Part shown: positions 1 through 12,140 of the stretch, piece after piece | Position numbering within the stretch: the stretch's first letter is position 1 | Layout: each line of letters opens with the position of its first letter | NCBI GenBank assembly: GCA_007922195.1 | Contig: ML681992.1 | Span: forward strand, 41,069,221 to 41,133,220 | From: Podocnemis expansa | Lineage: Eukaryota; Chordata; Testudines; Podocnemididae | Reading direction: 5' to 3' | DNA: 64,000 bases | Made by a program: the position numbers and the translations under genes | Notes under the pieces: generated by a model | Database searches by the model: none | The model's input: only the letters and a program-made list of their open reading frames with translations | Told to the model about the DNA's origin: nothing

Positions 1-242
1 CCACAGTTTGGCCACGCCTGCCCTATATCCAGCTCTGCACCTGCTGTTGACCAGCAGCAGAAGGAGCCAGATCCAGGCTGGGCCAGCTGCTGCAACTGGC
101 TGGCAGTGGCTGGGGCCAGACTGGAACCCGGAGTCAGATCTCATCCATGGGGTTGGGCAGAGGGCAGCAATGCTCCTGCCTGGAACCCAAACCATGTAAA
201 AGCAACACTTGATGTTCCCTCAGAAATGGCCTGTAGCTCATG

Positions 243-406
243 AAAAATTCCAGAGGGGGTAGCTGTGTTAGTCTGTGTACAGCAAAAACAATGAGGGTCC
301 AGTGGCACCTTAAAGACTAACAGATTTCTTTGGGCAGAATGAAAGCTTATGGCCAAAGAAATCTGTTACTCTTTAAGGTGCCACAAGAGTTGCATTGTTC
401 TTGCAA
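243..406. mobile_element. Short Penelope-like element (PLE) tail pair, head to head, with target-site duplication
   Basis: From about 251 the plus strand shows a reversed PLE 3' tail (the complement of a tail ending in GCTAC-CCC-TCTG), with GTGGCACCTTAAAGACTAACAG at about 311-333 in reverse sense. From about 356 a forward copy follows (AAATCTGTTACTCTTTAAGGTGCCAC). Both 3' ends point outward. TAGCTCATG at 234-242 recurs at 407-415, a 9 bp direct repeat that bounds the unit and shows it inserted as one piece. Confidence 0.75.
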
Positions 407-415
407 TAGCTCATG

Positions 416-1849
416 CAGATCACAGAGAACAGGTGTAACATGCTCTTTGCTTGACACCCAGTTTAATAAGCAGAACACTGTATTTTGCACTAACTGCAAT
501 CTCTACAGTTTGAGAGACAGTACCCTGCACAATAGCAATCCATCATCAAGTAGACAAAGTCATGGGTAACCATTGAGAGCTATCCATCTGAAAGCAGGAG
601 GTATGCACATTTTGCCTAATGCAAATGATAAAAGGAGCATTTGGCAGCTGGGTTAGCGTACACTCCATCTGACTGTTATGAAGTAGACATGGCTCATGGG
701 AAATAGCCCCACATGAATGTGATAACATTGATTTAACTGATCATGAGCTTAAAGAACACTTGCATTAAAACCGGTTGTAAGTGGCCAGGGACTGACTGGA
801 ACCACAGCTGTAGATCAACAACTTTTATGACAGCCACAAACATTTCCAGATCCCTTACTGTGAACTTGCAGATTCTTGATGCTTGCCAATTGTTGTCTCT
901 TTCTAACATTGACTGCAGTTAGAAATCAAAATGATCTGCTCTGTCTGCTGTAATTTTACCTAAAAGAGAGTGTTTGTGAGATTCAGATAGTCTGGGGGAT
1001 GCATAAGACCAAATTTTCTTCCCACTGAAACCAATGGCAATGGTGCCTTGGAGTTCTGTGAGACAAAGATTTGGTGCTAAGCATGAAAAAATATCATCAT
1101 ACGGTGCTTTTCTGGCTTTGAGGTATTTGATTAGCAACCTAGCTTTTTTTAGAGTGAAGATTTTTTTAAAAGCACGGTAATGATTTTTATATAATAACCT
1201 CATAGTGATGGCAGCTCTGTATAGTCAACAGTCCTTGAAAAATAATGGCATGATGATGTCTTCTTAAATTATACTGACAACTATCCATAGCTTGTGATGG
1301 GCCTGTTGGCTTCAGGCCAACTCTTGTCCAGAAATACATTCAGAACAATTTAATGCTCTTCCATGAAATCTTTTAAGTTTTGAACACCTCGAGCACTTGC
1401 CTGTTTGTAGGTTTGCAGTCTTCAAACATTTTAGCTAATTAAAATGAGAACAGTTACTTGTTCCATATTATGTAGTCAGGCTCTGCTTTATGACACAAGC
1501 TGTTCTATAATCCAAAGATTTTAGGGGACAGTATTCCTCCCTCTCTCCTTTTTTACATATAAAGGCAGTTTAGAATAAAGAAAGGTTTATTTTTATTATT
1601 ATTATAGTAGCACCCATAAGGATGCAGGATTAATGGCCAAATAGTGTAGGTGGTATGCAAATACAGATAATCCTTGCCTGGGAATCTTTATAATTTAAGA
1701 AATGATGCTCAGAGGTCTTTTTCAGAGGCCTTCTAGAGGAGTAAGAGAAGAGGAAGTGGTGGTTTGAAATAAGACATTGCTAGGAGCTGACAGGATGGAC
1801 CACACATTGGAAGTTGCTGCAAAGAAGCCTGGGGTATTGTATTGAGAAA
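416..1849. other. Intronic sequence, nothing recognised
   Basis: AT-rich, with short runs of A and T (for example around 1560-1600, TTTATTATTATTATTATAG). Open frames are below 100 codons and match no family I know. No exon of the contactin gene was seen. Confidence 0.5.
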
Positions 1850-3400
1850 GGAATGGTTACTTATCTATTGTGACTATTCTTCCAGATATGATTTACACAC
1901 AGAAATTCCACTTTAGCTGACTATTTAACAGTTCACTTGCTGATGGTGGGACTTCAGATTATCTGAACAGAAACTGAAACACAGACTTTCTTAAGCTGGC
2001 ATCATCAGAAGAAGTTTGAGTGATGGTACAATGTCTGGAGTTGCATGTACAGATGCATATGTAGCTGGTTTGCAAATGTTACATTATTGGAACATTAATC
2101 AGAAAAGTTGACAAAATGGACTTGGCCCCTGATGCTAAGAGCCATCACTTGCAGTGGAAGAGACTTCTGCAAAGCTTGATGCTGTCAGAGATCTAGTGTG
2201 ATACGTATTGAGTTGGCATTGGTTGACCTTTGGCTGTCTTGGCATAGACCCTGAAAAGCCTATTAGAGGTTCTACACATCTTAGTGTGGTCAAGGTAGAG
2301 TGCCAAAATCCTACAAACATCTAAAGTATAAAGTGTTTCCTCAGGTTCAGAAGAATGAGATTTTTAAAAAAAAATATTAGAAGCTGAATAGATTGATTTA
2401 GGTGAAAAACTGACAGCATCCTTGCTATGAATTCAGGATTAGTTCTGAGAATCCATATCCATGTCTGTACTGAATCAAAGACTGATTAGGCCTTTCAATA
2501 GTAAGGCCACAAAGATCCTGTCTGTTGGTGTGTGCACTGCTATAATGAATGCCAGGTGAGCCCTCACAGAATTGACTGAATGGCCTGACCATTTCATGTG
2601 TAACAAGTAATCTAGAACGTGGATAACGTTCATGCAATGTGGTGTAGGGAGTTGTAACTGTGCCAAGATAGAAAACCTTGTCCGCTTTTGCTGCACAGGT
2701 GGCGATAGTGAATTTTTTTCTGCTTTTCATCAGGATAAGCTTGGACATCTGTGGAGCACAACTTTTTACTAGCATGTAGTTATAGATTATCCATGAAGTG
2801 CTGAGGAGCAATTGAAGATGGGAGTGTAAAGTGTGACCTAGTTTCTGATGCAGGAGACCCTCTAGCAGAAGAATCAATATTCATGACTTGATGGAAAGTT
2901 GAAGCAGGGCTGTGAAGCCACATTATCTCAGCCAAGCAAGTGTGACTGGGATCAACATTTTCCTTTTCTCTTTTCAGTTTCCTGATTATCTTGGGGATTA
3001 AGGGAATTGGAAAGAAAACATGTAACAACTGACCAGACAATGGAGAGGGAAAACATCCATCATGAAACTCAGGCTGTGGCCTACCATAAAACAAAACCCT
3101 TCTGCTCTTGTTGTTCATGTTGCTGGCAAACAGTTTATTAGTTACCCTCATTCCTATAAGATCTGGACGAGGATGTTCTTTCTGGTGGAGCACTCATGAT
3201 GGTCTACAAAAACCTGTTGAGTTCACAAAGGAATTTTTCTCATCCTTGGTCAAATCAGTTGCTTTCAGGAGACATCATTTCTGGTGCCGAAGTTCCATAG
3301 GTGAATTGCTTTCTGACATAACTGAGTGGATCTGGCACTCCCTTGCCTGTCTAGATACAATATGAAAATAGTGCTGTCCTTTGCTGTGCAACTAGTGTTG
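1850..3400 (-). mobile_element. DIRS-like (tyrosine-recombinase) retrotransposon remnant
   Basis: Translated on the minus strand, about 3150-2950 reads like the stretch just after the RT/RNase H region of vertebrate DIRS elements: ASNMNNKSRR, then a region matching the family's 'Y-AFPP-PLIPK' box as FFPIPLIPKIIRKLKREK. At 2650-2480 another frame gives VLDYLLHMKWSGHS and VRAHLAFI, which fit the N-terminal SAM-like domain of the DIRS tyrosine recombinase. Farther down, 2320-2135 could be the recombinase C-terminus. The block 1853-1915 resembles a terminal segment common in turtle repeats. The reading frame is broken by several stops and shifts, so the copy is dead. Family recognition is from memory; boundaries are approximate, and the upstream part may reach about 3800. 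Confidence 0.55.
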
Positions 3401-5229
3401 AGTACCCTCTTGTGTTATTTTCTTCCAAGCATGGAAAAAATACGAAGCAGCTCTCCCAAAAGATAGGGTTAAGTAGTGAGATCAATGTGCCCTGTCCCCA
3501 GATAAGCAGTCAAAATGAATCCTTGATGGTCATTGATATCTGATGAGAAGGGCCTGCTGCAACTGATGACAACGTTGAGCAGGCCTGAACCATTTTGTAG
3601 AGGAGTCTTAAGATCTCAGTTGGAAATACAGTTCCCAGTAGAGTTGCAATGAGGATTATATAGTATAGTATTGGAGTATAAGTGTGAGTGATGTGTTGCC
3701 TAGGAATCTTTCATAGTATTCATGGAAGTCTCATATTTGACAAAGAAAAGTTTAGAACCCTTGCACAGCAAATCTTCCATTGTCCAGAAGTCTTCTACCA
3801 TCTGTACTGAGAGCTGAAGTTCTGGCTGTGAAATTCCCTTCGGAGACTAGGGCAATAAACTGCTCCCTACACCTTTCTTGCAGTTCATCCACAAACAGAA
3901 TCACAGAAAAAATAATAAAGCTATTCCCGGCAAACAGAGAAAACTGTGCAAAGCATGGCTTCTTTAAAAAAAAAAAATCTTGACACTATTACTATTATCT
4001 AAAAGGACCATCTTTAATCAGAACAGCATTTTATTTCAAATTAAGAAGAAAGTCATTTTTGTATAACTACTTGATATTTTAATCAATTCTGCTGCATATA
4101 AAACTTTCTGCAGCCTCCTTAACATTTTTTTGTGAAATACAGATAAGATTAATTAAAATGAAAGAAACCAAAAAATAGTGAAGTTGGGAGACAACTGAAA
4201 AAGTAAGGGATTGGTGGTAGGATATTTGGGTCTCTCTCTCTCTCTCCCCTCCCCTCTCCCCCACTCTTTTCTAGGTCATCAGATCAAATACACCCTATGT
4301 TGCTAGGGACTTAAAATAGATGCCATCCAGGCAATGCCTGGTGTGTTGTATTAAATAAACTAATGGGTCTCTGTTCAAACGTCCACATCACAGAAAGCAC
4401 TAGCAGAACTAGTACTTATTGATTCCCTTGCTACTAGTCTCAGCAAAGGTCAAAGATTGAGTAGGCATGGAGACTAAATTATTCTCTTACTCTTAAGTGT
4501 ATTCTACTAGGTCAGGGTCGAGGGATGTAGCAGGGCAATGCTGCTCCTTTTGTCTAATGATCTTAGGATGAACACAAGAATTCATTCTGCAGAGCTATCA
4601 TAAACACTATACTAACAGTAAAAATTGGTGCAAGATTTCAGAGTTTGGCTCACATGAAACTGAGAAGGAAATTAGGACCAATCATAACATGTATTTAATT
4701 TGTATGTTTCAAAGTTAATAGAAATAAATCACTCTCGACAATCCAGATTCCCTCACATTGCCCCTCTGAATTACAAAGATTGCTTCTCATAGCCCCTTTT
4801 GATGGGCAAATGGGGTGTTTCTAATGCCAAAGGATGCTGTCTATATCTATTTATCTGCTTGACTAAATCTATCAGGTGTATGACAGCATTAAACAAATTC
4901 CATCCCTCCAGCTATTCCTTCTAAATGAATAGGGAGAGAAAAAGGTAATTCTGTTGACCTCACTTTATTGTTAGTTTCCTCTCCTTCTTTTACCATTGCA
5001 TGCTCATCATCATTCAACCTAACATTTTCACAATTCACCTCCTACCAGTGACACATGAGAAGCCTCTAACAGACCTATGTATCAGGTGTTCACTAGTTCA
5101 GTAAGAGAGACATAGCTTTCATCCATACCATACAGAGTGTTGTTCTCTGGTCCTCTAGTTGAGAGATAATACATTGTTATTTGTAGATGTCCATAATTAA
5201 GGACATAATTTACAATCGTATATAACAAT
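3401..5229. other. Intronic sequence, possible upstream part of the DIRS remnant, then nothing recognised
   Basis: 3401-3850 may continue the DIRS remnant but is too decayed to assign. 3967-3979 is a short A run. The remainder is AT-rich without recognised coding potential apart from the CT tract listed separately. Confidence 0.4.
4231..4262. repeat. CT-rich simple repeat
   Basis: TC dinucleotides run from 4231 and grade into CCCCT-type units up to the start of 4262. Confidence 0.9.
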
Positions 5230-5623
5230 GGCTATGTCTACACTGCTAAGCTTGCTTAGTCCAGACTAGTTTGACCCATGAACACACTAGCTTTGCCTTC
5301 AGAACTAAGAAATTTCTTAGTTTCGACTAGCCACAGCTTAATCCAAACTAGTAAAACCCCTTGCTTAGTTCAGATTAGCAGACATAGTTTGAATTTTAGT
5401 TCAAACTAAGCATGGGCAATATGCGAAATAATGGCTAGTTGGAATTAAAAAGTTTGAACTAAGCTATTAACTTGAACTAACCACGTGCTCTAGTTCGAAC
5501 TAAAAAGTTAGTTTAAACTAAAAAGCCACGGTTAGCCCGAACTGGCTCAAGGCTAATTTGGACTATCCTTGGGCTATTTTAGTTCGCGCTAACAAGCTCA
5601 AACTATCAGATGTAGACATAGCC
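5230..5623. mobile_element. Palindromic MITE-like DNA element, AGTTCGAACT type
   Basis: It starts GGCTATGTCTACACT and ends TGTAGACATAGCC, which are near-perfect inverted termini. The 394 bp interior is dominated by repeats of AGTTTGAACTAA or AGTTCGAACTAA on alternating strands, so it can fold in many registers. There is no coding sequence. The termini match those of the elements at 24790, 35887 and 60343. It is non-autonomous; the superfamily is not assigned because no clear target duplication could be read. Confidence 0.75.
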
Positions 5624-8600
5624 AAATGATCTTTTTAAGAAAGCTTCCCCCCCACACCAATCACTGGAGTATGGGTAATTTTTACAAGTGGGAATTTAGT
5701 ATGAGCCCAAATAAACTTTTCTCTGTGTGGGATTACTTAGGTGGTAACTTTGTGGCACTACATAAACCATTAGAATGGTCATTATATTTAACACCAGTGT
5801 CACTCAGGTAGCAAGAATGAGGAATGCAATCATAGTTAAGGGTCTGTAACTGGTTTAATTATTAATAAGCCATTAAAATCCTGAGTCTGGCAGGTGCACC
5901 AAAGTAAGGCAGCCATCTTTAACATGCTTGTGTATTCTGGAACATAAAAAGCATACAGGGTTATAGTCTATTGATGTCTCAGTTGCACTGAGCTATCAAG
6001 GGTGGCATACTCCTGTTTTTAAAGTGTAAGTAAGTCCTAAGATCAGCTCAGCTATATTGTTAAGAGGCATGAAAAATCCATATCTATACTGATGGGCAGG
6101 GCTGGATGAAGGTCCCGGGGTCATGAAGCTGCCAAATCCTCCCAGAGCAGGGCACCCAGCCTAGAGATGGGGCAGCCTGGCATGGCAGTGGCTCGGTGGT
6201 GTGGTCTGGGGACTGAAGCTCAGCTGACTCTGGCAGGGGGTGAGGGTGGGGGCTTGGGCTAGAGCCTGTGGTGCTAAGTTAGTCCAGAAATCAACTTAAT
6301 AAAAACCACCTGCTCAAGTGGCACAGTGCAGTGATGAAGCTGCGCTGAAAGGGAGTTAGGAAATTGATCAGTTTTACATAAGCTATTCTGTGTAGTTTGC
6401 ATAAGTCCCATCTAATGCTGCCAGATTTTCCAAGCAGTGTAGACTGGGCAAAAGTGCCATAATTAAGCCAACATCCTCTCTCCTGCCAGCATAGATAGAT
6501 GGTGCTACACTGTTGATCAAGCTAATGTCTATTGGGAGCTGGCTACCTACTCTGTGAAGCACTACAATGATGCAGCGGCAGCACTATCATTTTAGTGTTT
6601 CAAGTGTAGATAAACTCAGAAATGTCCCATGTTTAAAGGGATGTTACTCATTTGAATCTTTAGTTTTAATTCACTCTAGCTCACATAAAACTGGCATCCA
6701 CTCACGTCTACTGTTGAAAATTATTTTGCTCAGAAAAAGAGAATCACGAGCTGAAGCCAGTGGTGGCAAAGGAATGATTCTCACAACACTTTAATCTTCC
6801 CACATAATTATGTTTTGTGTCACTAATTTTGGGCTTTTATCTAGGATCCTAGCATAGTTAAATACTTTTAATGAAGCAAAAACATTTATCGTTGATTAAT
6901 TTTATATCTATGGTTAAGGTAACAGAAAGCAAATTAAGATATGACTGAAAAACAGCCCACAAATGATGTTTTGGGGTTTTCTTTCTTCTATTTTATAGCC
7001 AAGATAGGTCAAGAGAGAAAATTCTTTCTTTGTAAATTACTAATTTTGAGGATTAACTCTCTCCACCAAACAGTACAACTTTAGTCCATGCAGTGTCAGG
7101 AACAGAGATTTGTCTACTGGTCAACTGACATCTGCTTAAATTTTAACTAACAGATTCAAAAAGGAGAAATGATGAGTGGCAGATTATGTTTCCTCCAATA
7201 TTTAGAAGTTTTTAATGAGGATTCTCCTATAGGGTATGATATCTGTTCTGTAGAGCAGAAAGTAACTCTTAAGTATTTGTCTTCCTCTGCTTGTCATCGC
7301 TCTGATTTATTTACAGCTTCCTTTCATTTCAACTGGTCCTGCTTTCCAGGCTCCTTAGTGGAATCGAAAAAGAGTGGCTTCATGTTTTAAAAAAAGAAGT
7401 AATGTAACTAAATGAAACACACGATTATTGACAGAGTGTGGGGGAAACTAGATAATTGTGTGCACAATCATGGGAGGAGTGAACCAAGCCAATAATTCAG
7501 GGACTGATGCTCTTCTACTTTACAACATTTTTTATAGCTCGTTAGGAATTCTACCATTAAGTGGTGTAACAGTGCTAAATTAGGGCCCAATGTATTTTCA
7601 ATATATTTTCAAATGTATGCTGTGTCTTCTGCCCAGCTTACAAATTTATCCACTGAAAAATATTGGTTTTGAAGCTGGTGCCTAAAGAATCTACTGCTTG
7701 ATATCGCTGAAGAGAAACATACTACTTTTTTACATGAAATACAATCTCTGTTTCTCTCCAGTGGGTTCTTAAAATAGCCATCCTTGACTCCATTATGATT
7801 GATTTATATTCCTGTCACTTAGGAAAGACAGAATTGCCTTTTCTAACCCACACAAGGGAAGGAAGGCCACAAACTCACCAGAAAATGAGACTGAAACCTA
7901 CAATAGTTCTTTTAATACAGTGAGATTATTTTAGTAACAACACAGCACTGAAAAGAATCTCTGAAGAAGGGTTTGTGATAATCTGAAGAATGTTCCTTTA
8001 TAGTATAACATATACACTGCTGAACAAATTCTGCTGTTGGTTTCACTTGTGCAAACTCACTGCATTTGTACCAGTATGTCCACATATTTGCTTTGCACTT
8101 TACCAGAGCCCCATTTTCATGGTTAGTGAAACTCACTTTCACTGATGAAAAAAAATCTCAGCATCATTTGAGAATTCTTATGTAAAAATCTACAAAACTG
8201 TATTGTCACAAAATGAATGAAATGATATGAAATAACTACAAATTATCTTGCTTTGGTGGAAGGAAACATCTGGGAAATCAAGACAAATGTATACCACCTC
8301 CCAACTCCTTATTTTTAAATCTATCTTTACACATCTCTAGCCCCGTCTGATGAAGAGTCACACATCTGTCATTATGGATAAGTTTTGTGCAGAATCATAA
8401 CTCTGGACAGCCAGAAAATCCTTCAAATACAAAACTGCCTCTCAACAGCCACCAGAGAATCACTTGTCTAAGAAGCAACCTTTGCAGTGGGATGGGCTTG
8501 GAGTACCACAGTGCTAGGAAGGGTTGTGACCTCCCATGTCTGTGCATCCTTGTGGTAGTCTGGAGAATGACTCCCCGCATATCCACTGAAGAAGGAGCAG

Positions 8601-9601
8601 TTTGCCTTAAATGATAGACCATCCTAATGGTACAACTTGACCCTTGACCCTCATCTGCAACCAGCTAGTAAATTTACTGCCACCATTTGGCTATCTGTGA
8701 GCTAAGTATGTAAGAGCTCTGAGGAACCTACAGATTTCCTTGCTCAGCTCCTCTTTCCTGGTGCCCCATCCACAATCCTCTGCAATGCCCATTCTCTTGA
8801 AGCAGCTGAGTCACTCCCATGAGAAAATATAGAAAAGAAGATATTGCCTCATAGATGGCATCACATCCCTTTCTCTGAGCAGTAATTTGCATCTTTGAAG
8901 GAACCTTCCAGAATAAAACCCATGTAACAAGATTGCAATAGCACAGTGAGAACATTTGGACTCTCAAACTACTCGACACTCTGAATGAATGTATAATTAT
9001 AGGGCTGATTTTGAACTTGCTGAAACTCAACTGACTTCATACTTCTGAGGAGAGAAATCTATAGTGAACCTTCATTGTCTCCTGCCATCCTTATTTCTAT
9101 TTTCAGTTGCTGGTAGCTTTCTCAAAGAAATTGCTTTAAAGCTGAAATTCTCCATGTTTAGGCTTCAGACCTAAGTTGTAAATTTTGCACCAAATCAGTT
9201 CAGCTGCTTTTAAGTCATGTGAGAGAAGGAGTGGATGCATCATATGTACCTAAGGAAATGTTTGTCTTTCCATAACTCCAGAACAGCAGAAACTCCCATT
9301 TCCCCCGTGTTCTCAATGATGAAGGAAAACCATTCAAGACTGAACGAAATTACTCAGTATTTTTGAAGTGTTGAATATTTAAAGCCAGAAAGTCTGTGCA
9401 TGTGAGTTACAGTATTTTATATTTATCTATATTCATCCTGGAGGGATTTAAATTTTGGACACGCTCAGATAAAGGTGCATCTGCTAAGAACTCCCAAATT
9501 AAGAAAGCACTTCAAGAAAGATTTTTATTTTAAAAAAAGAAGCACTGGAGATGCTAAGCACAAAATATAAATCAACACTGGTAATATGAACCCAAACAAA
9601 C
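5624..9601. other. Intronic sequence with no recognised gene or element
   Basis: Mostly AT-rich. 6105-6260 is a locally GC-rich patch (GGGGCAGCCTGG, GGTGTGGTCTGGGG) of unknown origin. 6290-6550 contains GTGTAGACTGGGC and CTACACTGTTGATC, which could be a decayed DNA element, but no clean termini can be drawn. The remaining open frames are under 101 codons and unrecognised. Confidence 0.45.
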
Positions 9602-9611
9602 ACAAATTAGA

Positions 9612-11012
9612 GTCAGAGGGGTAGCTGCATTAGTCTAGTTCAGCAAAACAAACAAGGAGCTTGGTGGTACTTTTACAGACTCACAAATATTATTTATTGC
9701 ATGAGCTTTCATGAGAGGAAATCCCACTTTGTCAGATGCTTGAATATGGGGAACTCACAGAATGGGAGTAAAACAAATGCAGAGGAGTGCAAGTCATAGG
9801 ATCAGGTCAGACTATCACAGCAAATCAAAGCTGTTGTTAGGATTCAAACAGTGGAGTAGAGCAAATTAGCAGGGAGGTTGGGGGTGGGGAAGGAAAGCAA
9901 AATTATCTACTGTAAAGGGAGAAGAACCCATAGTTTTATTTAGTCCTGAGTTCACAGTGTTAAATCTACATATGAATTCCAACTCTACAGTTTCTCTTTG
10001 AAGTTTTGATTTATTAATTCATTTGTCTGAGTATAGCTTTTAACAGATCAGAAGTGGAGTGAGTATGAAGACTGAAGCATTCCCCTATTGTTTTTTGAAT
10101 GTGGTTATTTCTGATGTCAGATTTGTGTCCATTTATTCTTTTGTTTAGATACTGTCCTGTTTGTTCAATGTACAAGGCAGGTTGGGGTGGGGAGGCGCAC
10201 TTCTGTCACATGATGCATAAATCACATTGGTGGATGAGCAGGTGAATGAATCCTTGATGGAGTAGCTGGCTTGATTAGGTCCTATGATGGTATCTTTTGT
10301 ACAGATATGTGAGCAAAGTTGGCAGCATGGTTTGGTGTAAGGATATGTGTCTGCTTTAATGTTTCTGTTGTTAAGTCTGTAGTTGCTGGTGAGTATCTGT
10401 TTAAGGTTAAGGGCCTGTCTGAAGATGAGGAGAGATCTTTCTCCCAAGGCTTGAGAGAGTGAGAGATCATCTTTTAGAATAGGTTGTAGGTCCTTAATGT
10501 TGTGTTGTAGAGGTCTGACTTAGGGTTGTGTGTGATGACCAGTGGCATTCTGTTGTATTCTTCCTTGGGCTTCTCTTGTAATAGTTGACTTTGTAGTCTC
10601 CTGGCTCTGTCAATCTGTCTTTTTTTACTTCTGAGGATGGGTACTGTAGTTTCAAGAATGCTTGATAGAGATCCTGAAGGTGTCTGTCTCTGTCTGAGGG
10701 ATCAGAACAAATGTGGTTCTATCTTAGGGCCTGGCTGTAGACAATGGATTGAGGGAGGTGTCCTGGGTGGACACTCACGGGATGAAGGTAACTATAGTGG
10801 TCTGTAGGTTTATTGTATAGGGTGGTTTTAATGCATCCATCACTAAATTGTACTGTAGTGTCTAGAAGGTGGATCTTCTGTAGGGAGTGTGCCCATTCTA
10901 TGAGTTCACCATTTTCAACTGCATGACAAAGTAGAATTTTCTCCCACAAAAGCTCATGTGATAAATAAATCTGTTAGTATTTAAAAGTGCCACAAGACTC
11001 CTTGTTTGTTTT
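9612..11012 (-). mobile_element. Penelope-like retroelement, 5'-truncated, with an inverted 3' tail at its 5' end
   Basis: The minus strand carries a PLE: its 3' tail lies at 9612-9720 and its coding remnant at about 10949-10145. The coding part reads through a reverse-transcriptase C-terminal segment (KIHLLDTTVQFSDG, LYNKPTDHYSYLHP, then SVHPGH and SQALR), a linker with NYRLNNRNIKADTYP and a C-x2-C type cluster (CCQLCSH), and the beginning of the GIY-YIG endonuclease (TNVIYA). Frames shift at about 10480-10280, so it is inactive. At 10926-11012 a plus-strand copy of the 3' tail (CTCCCACAAAAGCTCATG and onward) is fused to the truncated 5' end. ACAAATTAGA at 9602-9611 recurs at 11013-11022, a 10 bp target duplication around the whole unit. 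Confidence 0.85.
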
Positions 11013-11022
11013 ACAAATTAGA

Positions 11023-11934
11023 TTACAACTGTTGAGTTTTCTAATGCAAAGTTAACTCTATTACACTGCATGTAGATTAGAAATTTTAACTTTTTTAACT
11101 GCTTGATTTTTGCACGCTTGCTTTAGTACTGTTAACATTGCATGAATATTTGATTTATATTTAATTAATGGGAAGGAAAGGTGAATTATTGGGCATTCCA
11201 ATGCCAACTCCACTCATACAAATATGTTTCTTTCCATCTGGAAAGTTTAAACCTCTTTGTATGGGATAGGTTCAGATTAGTTCATCAGTAAGTTTGACTT
11301 CCTCTAAAAGCTACATAGCAACTGTACCAAAGAGTAGTATTTGACAATAATGAGAATGGCTTTGCCACATGATTTCCACTGACTGCAATGAGAGCGGCAT
11401 AGCTGAAACCTCACAGTGTTTTGAAAATGAAAATGTACTGTTTGGTATTCACTGATTAAAATATGTGTTGCATGCCTAAAGAGCACATTTTTGGGTAATG
11501 TGTGATGGCTATGTACTTACATTATCCCTGAAAATAACAGCAACGTGAGTAATAACCATAATTGAAGTTTTGGCTCCTAACATAACAGGCAAAATTCCAA
11601 TTTTCCTTACTCATGCTTATAGATCTACTAACATTGATGAAATTATTTGCAGGATTTGGCTCTAAGTACCTTATGTTTTCTCACTGGGATCACTAGATGC
11701 CTCACTAATATCACTGGGACTCAGAGCGTTACTGCTATTTTCTTCTTGATTAAAGCTGCTTGAATTAATTCAGATGAAGTGCATTTTTTAGTAGCTCCAT
11801 TAGCTAGCATTTCATTTTACCAGTAGTGGATTTTTCATCTTTCAATCACGTCTGAATTTCATAAATGGAAATGGCTTAGCTATAAACAGACTGAACCGTT
11901 AGATCTTTACAGAAAATAAAATACATTCACTTAC
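11023..11934 (-). other. Contactin intron, no element recognised
   Basis: This is the first 0.9 kb of intron downstream of the 11935-12110 exon. It is AT-rich; no repeat or conserved coding block was recognised. Confidence 0.5.
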
Positions 11935-12110
11935 TGCCCTGATGCTTTCAAAGTGTCCACCTTCCTTCTCAAAATCAATCGGCTGCCCATTCAAAGTCCA
12001 ATAGAAAGTGACATCTAATGTATTGTCATGAATGGCTTTGCAACTGAGGACAATGCTTTCGCCAACTGTTAACTCAGTCCTCTTGGGAATTAGCTCTATC
12101 CTTGTTGGTT
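11935..12110 (-). CDS. CNTN5: Contactin exon: N-terminal half of the next Ig domain (probably Ig6 of CNTN5)
   Basis: This 176 bp minus-strand exon begins with the two bases that complete the split Glu codon left by the upstream exon. It then encodes 58 codons and ends in phase 0 at a consensus donor GTAAGT (11934-11929). The acceptor is TGTTTTCAAG. The peptide starts [10 protein letters not shown], has VGESIVLSC with the first Ig cysteine, then VTFYW with the core tryptophan, and ends GGHFESIRA. These are the B and C strands of an Ig domain whose F-strand cysteine must lie in a following exon, which I did not find between 1 and 11934. From memory the sequence is very close to mammalian CNTN5 Ig6, with only scattered substitutions. 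The absence of any stop or frameshift and the intact splice sites argue for a functional gene, not a pseudogene. Window orientation: gene 5' end to the right. Confidence 0.92.
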
Positions 12111-12140
12111 CTTGAAAACAGAGAAGAATTAGTAATTATT
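12111..12140 (-). promoter_or_regulatory. 3' splice site and probable branch point
   Basis: Read on the minus strand, TTACTAATTC (about 12132-12123) is followed by a pyrimidine-rich TTCTCTGTTTTCAAG up to the exon. TTACTAA is close to the vertebrate branch-site consensus, and its distance of roughly 20 nt from the AG is normal. Confidence 0.6.

Noticed and set aside
8387..8622. Two 75-codon frames, one on each strand
   Set aside because: Mutual shadows with no recognised domain or repeat.
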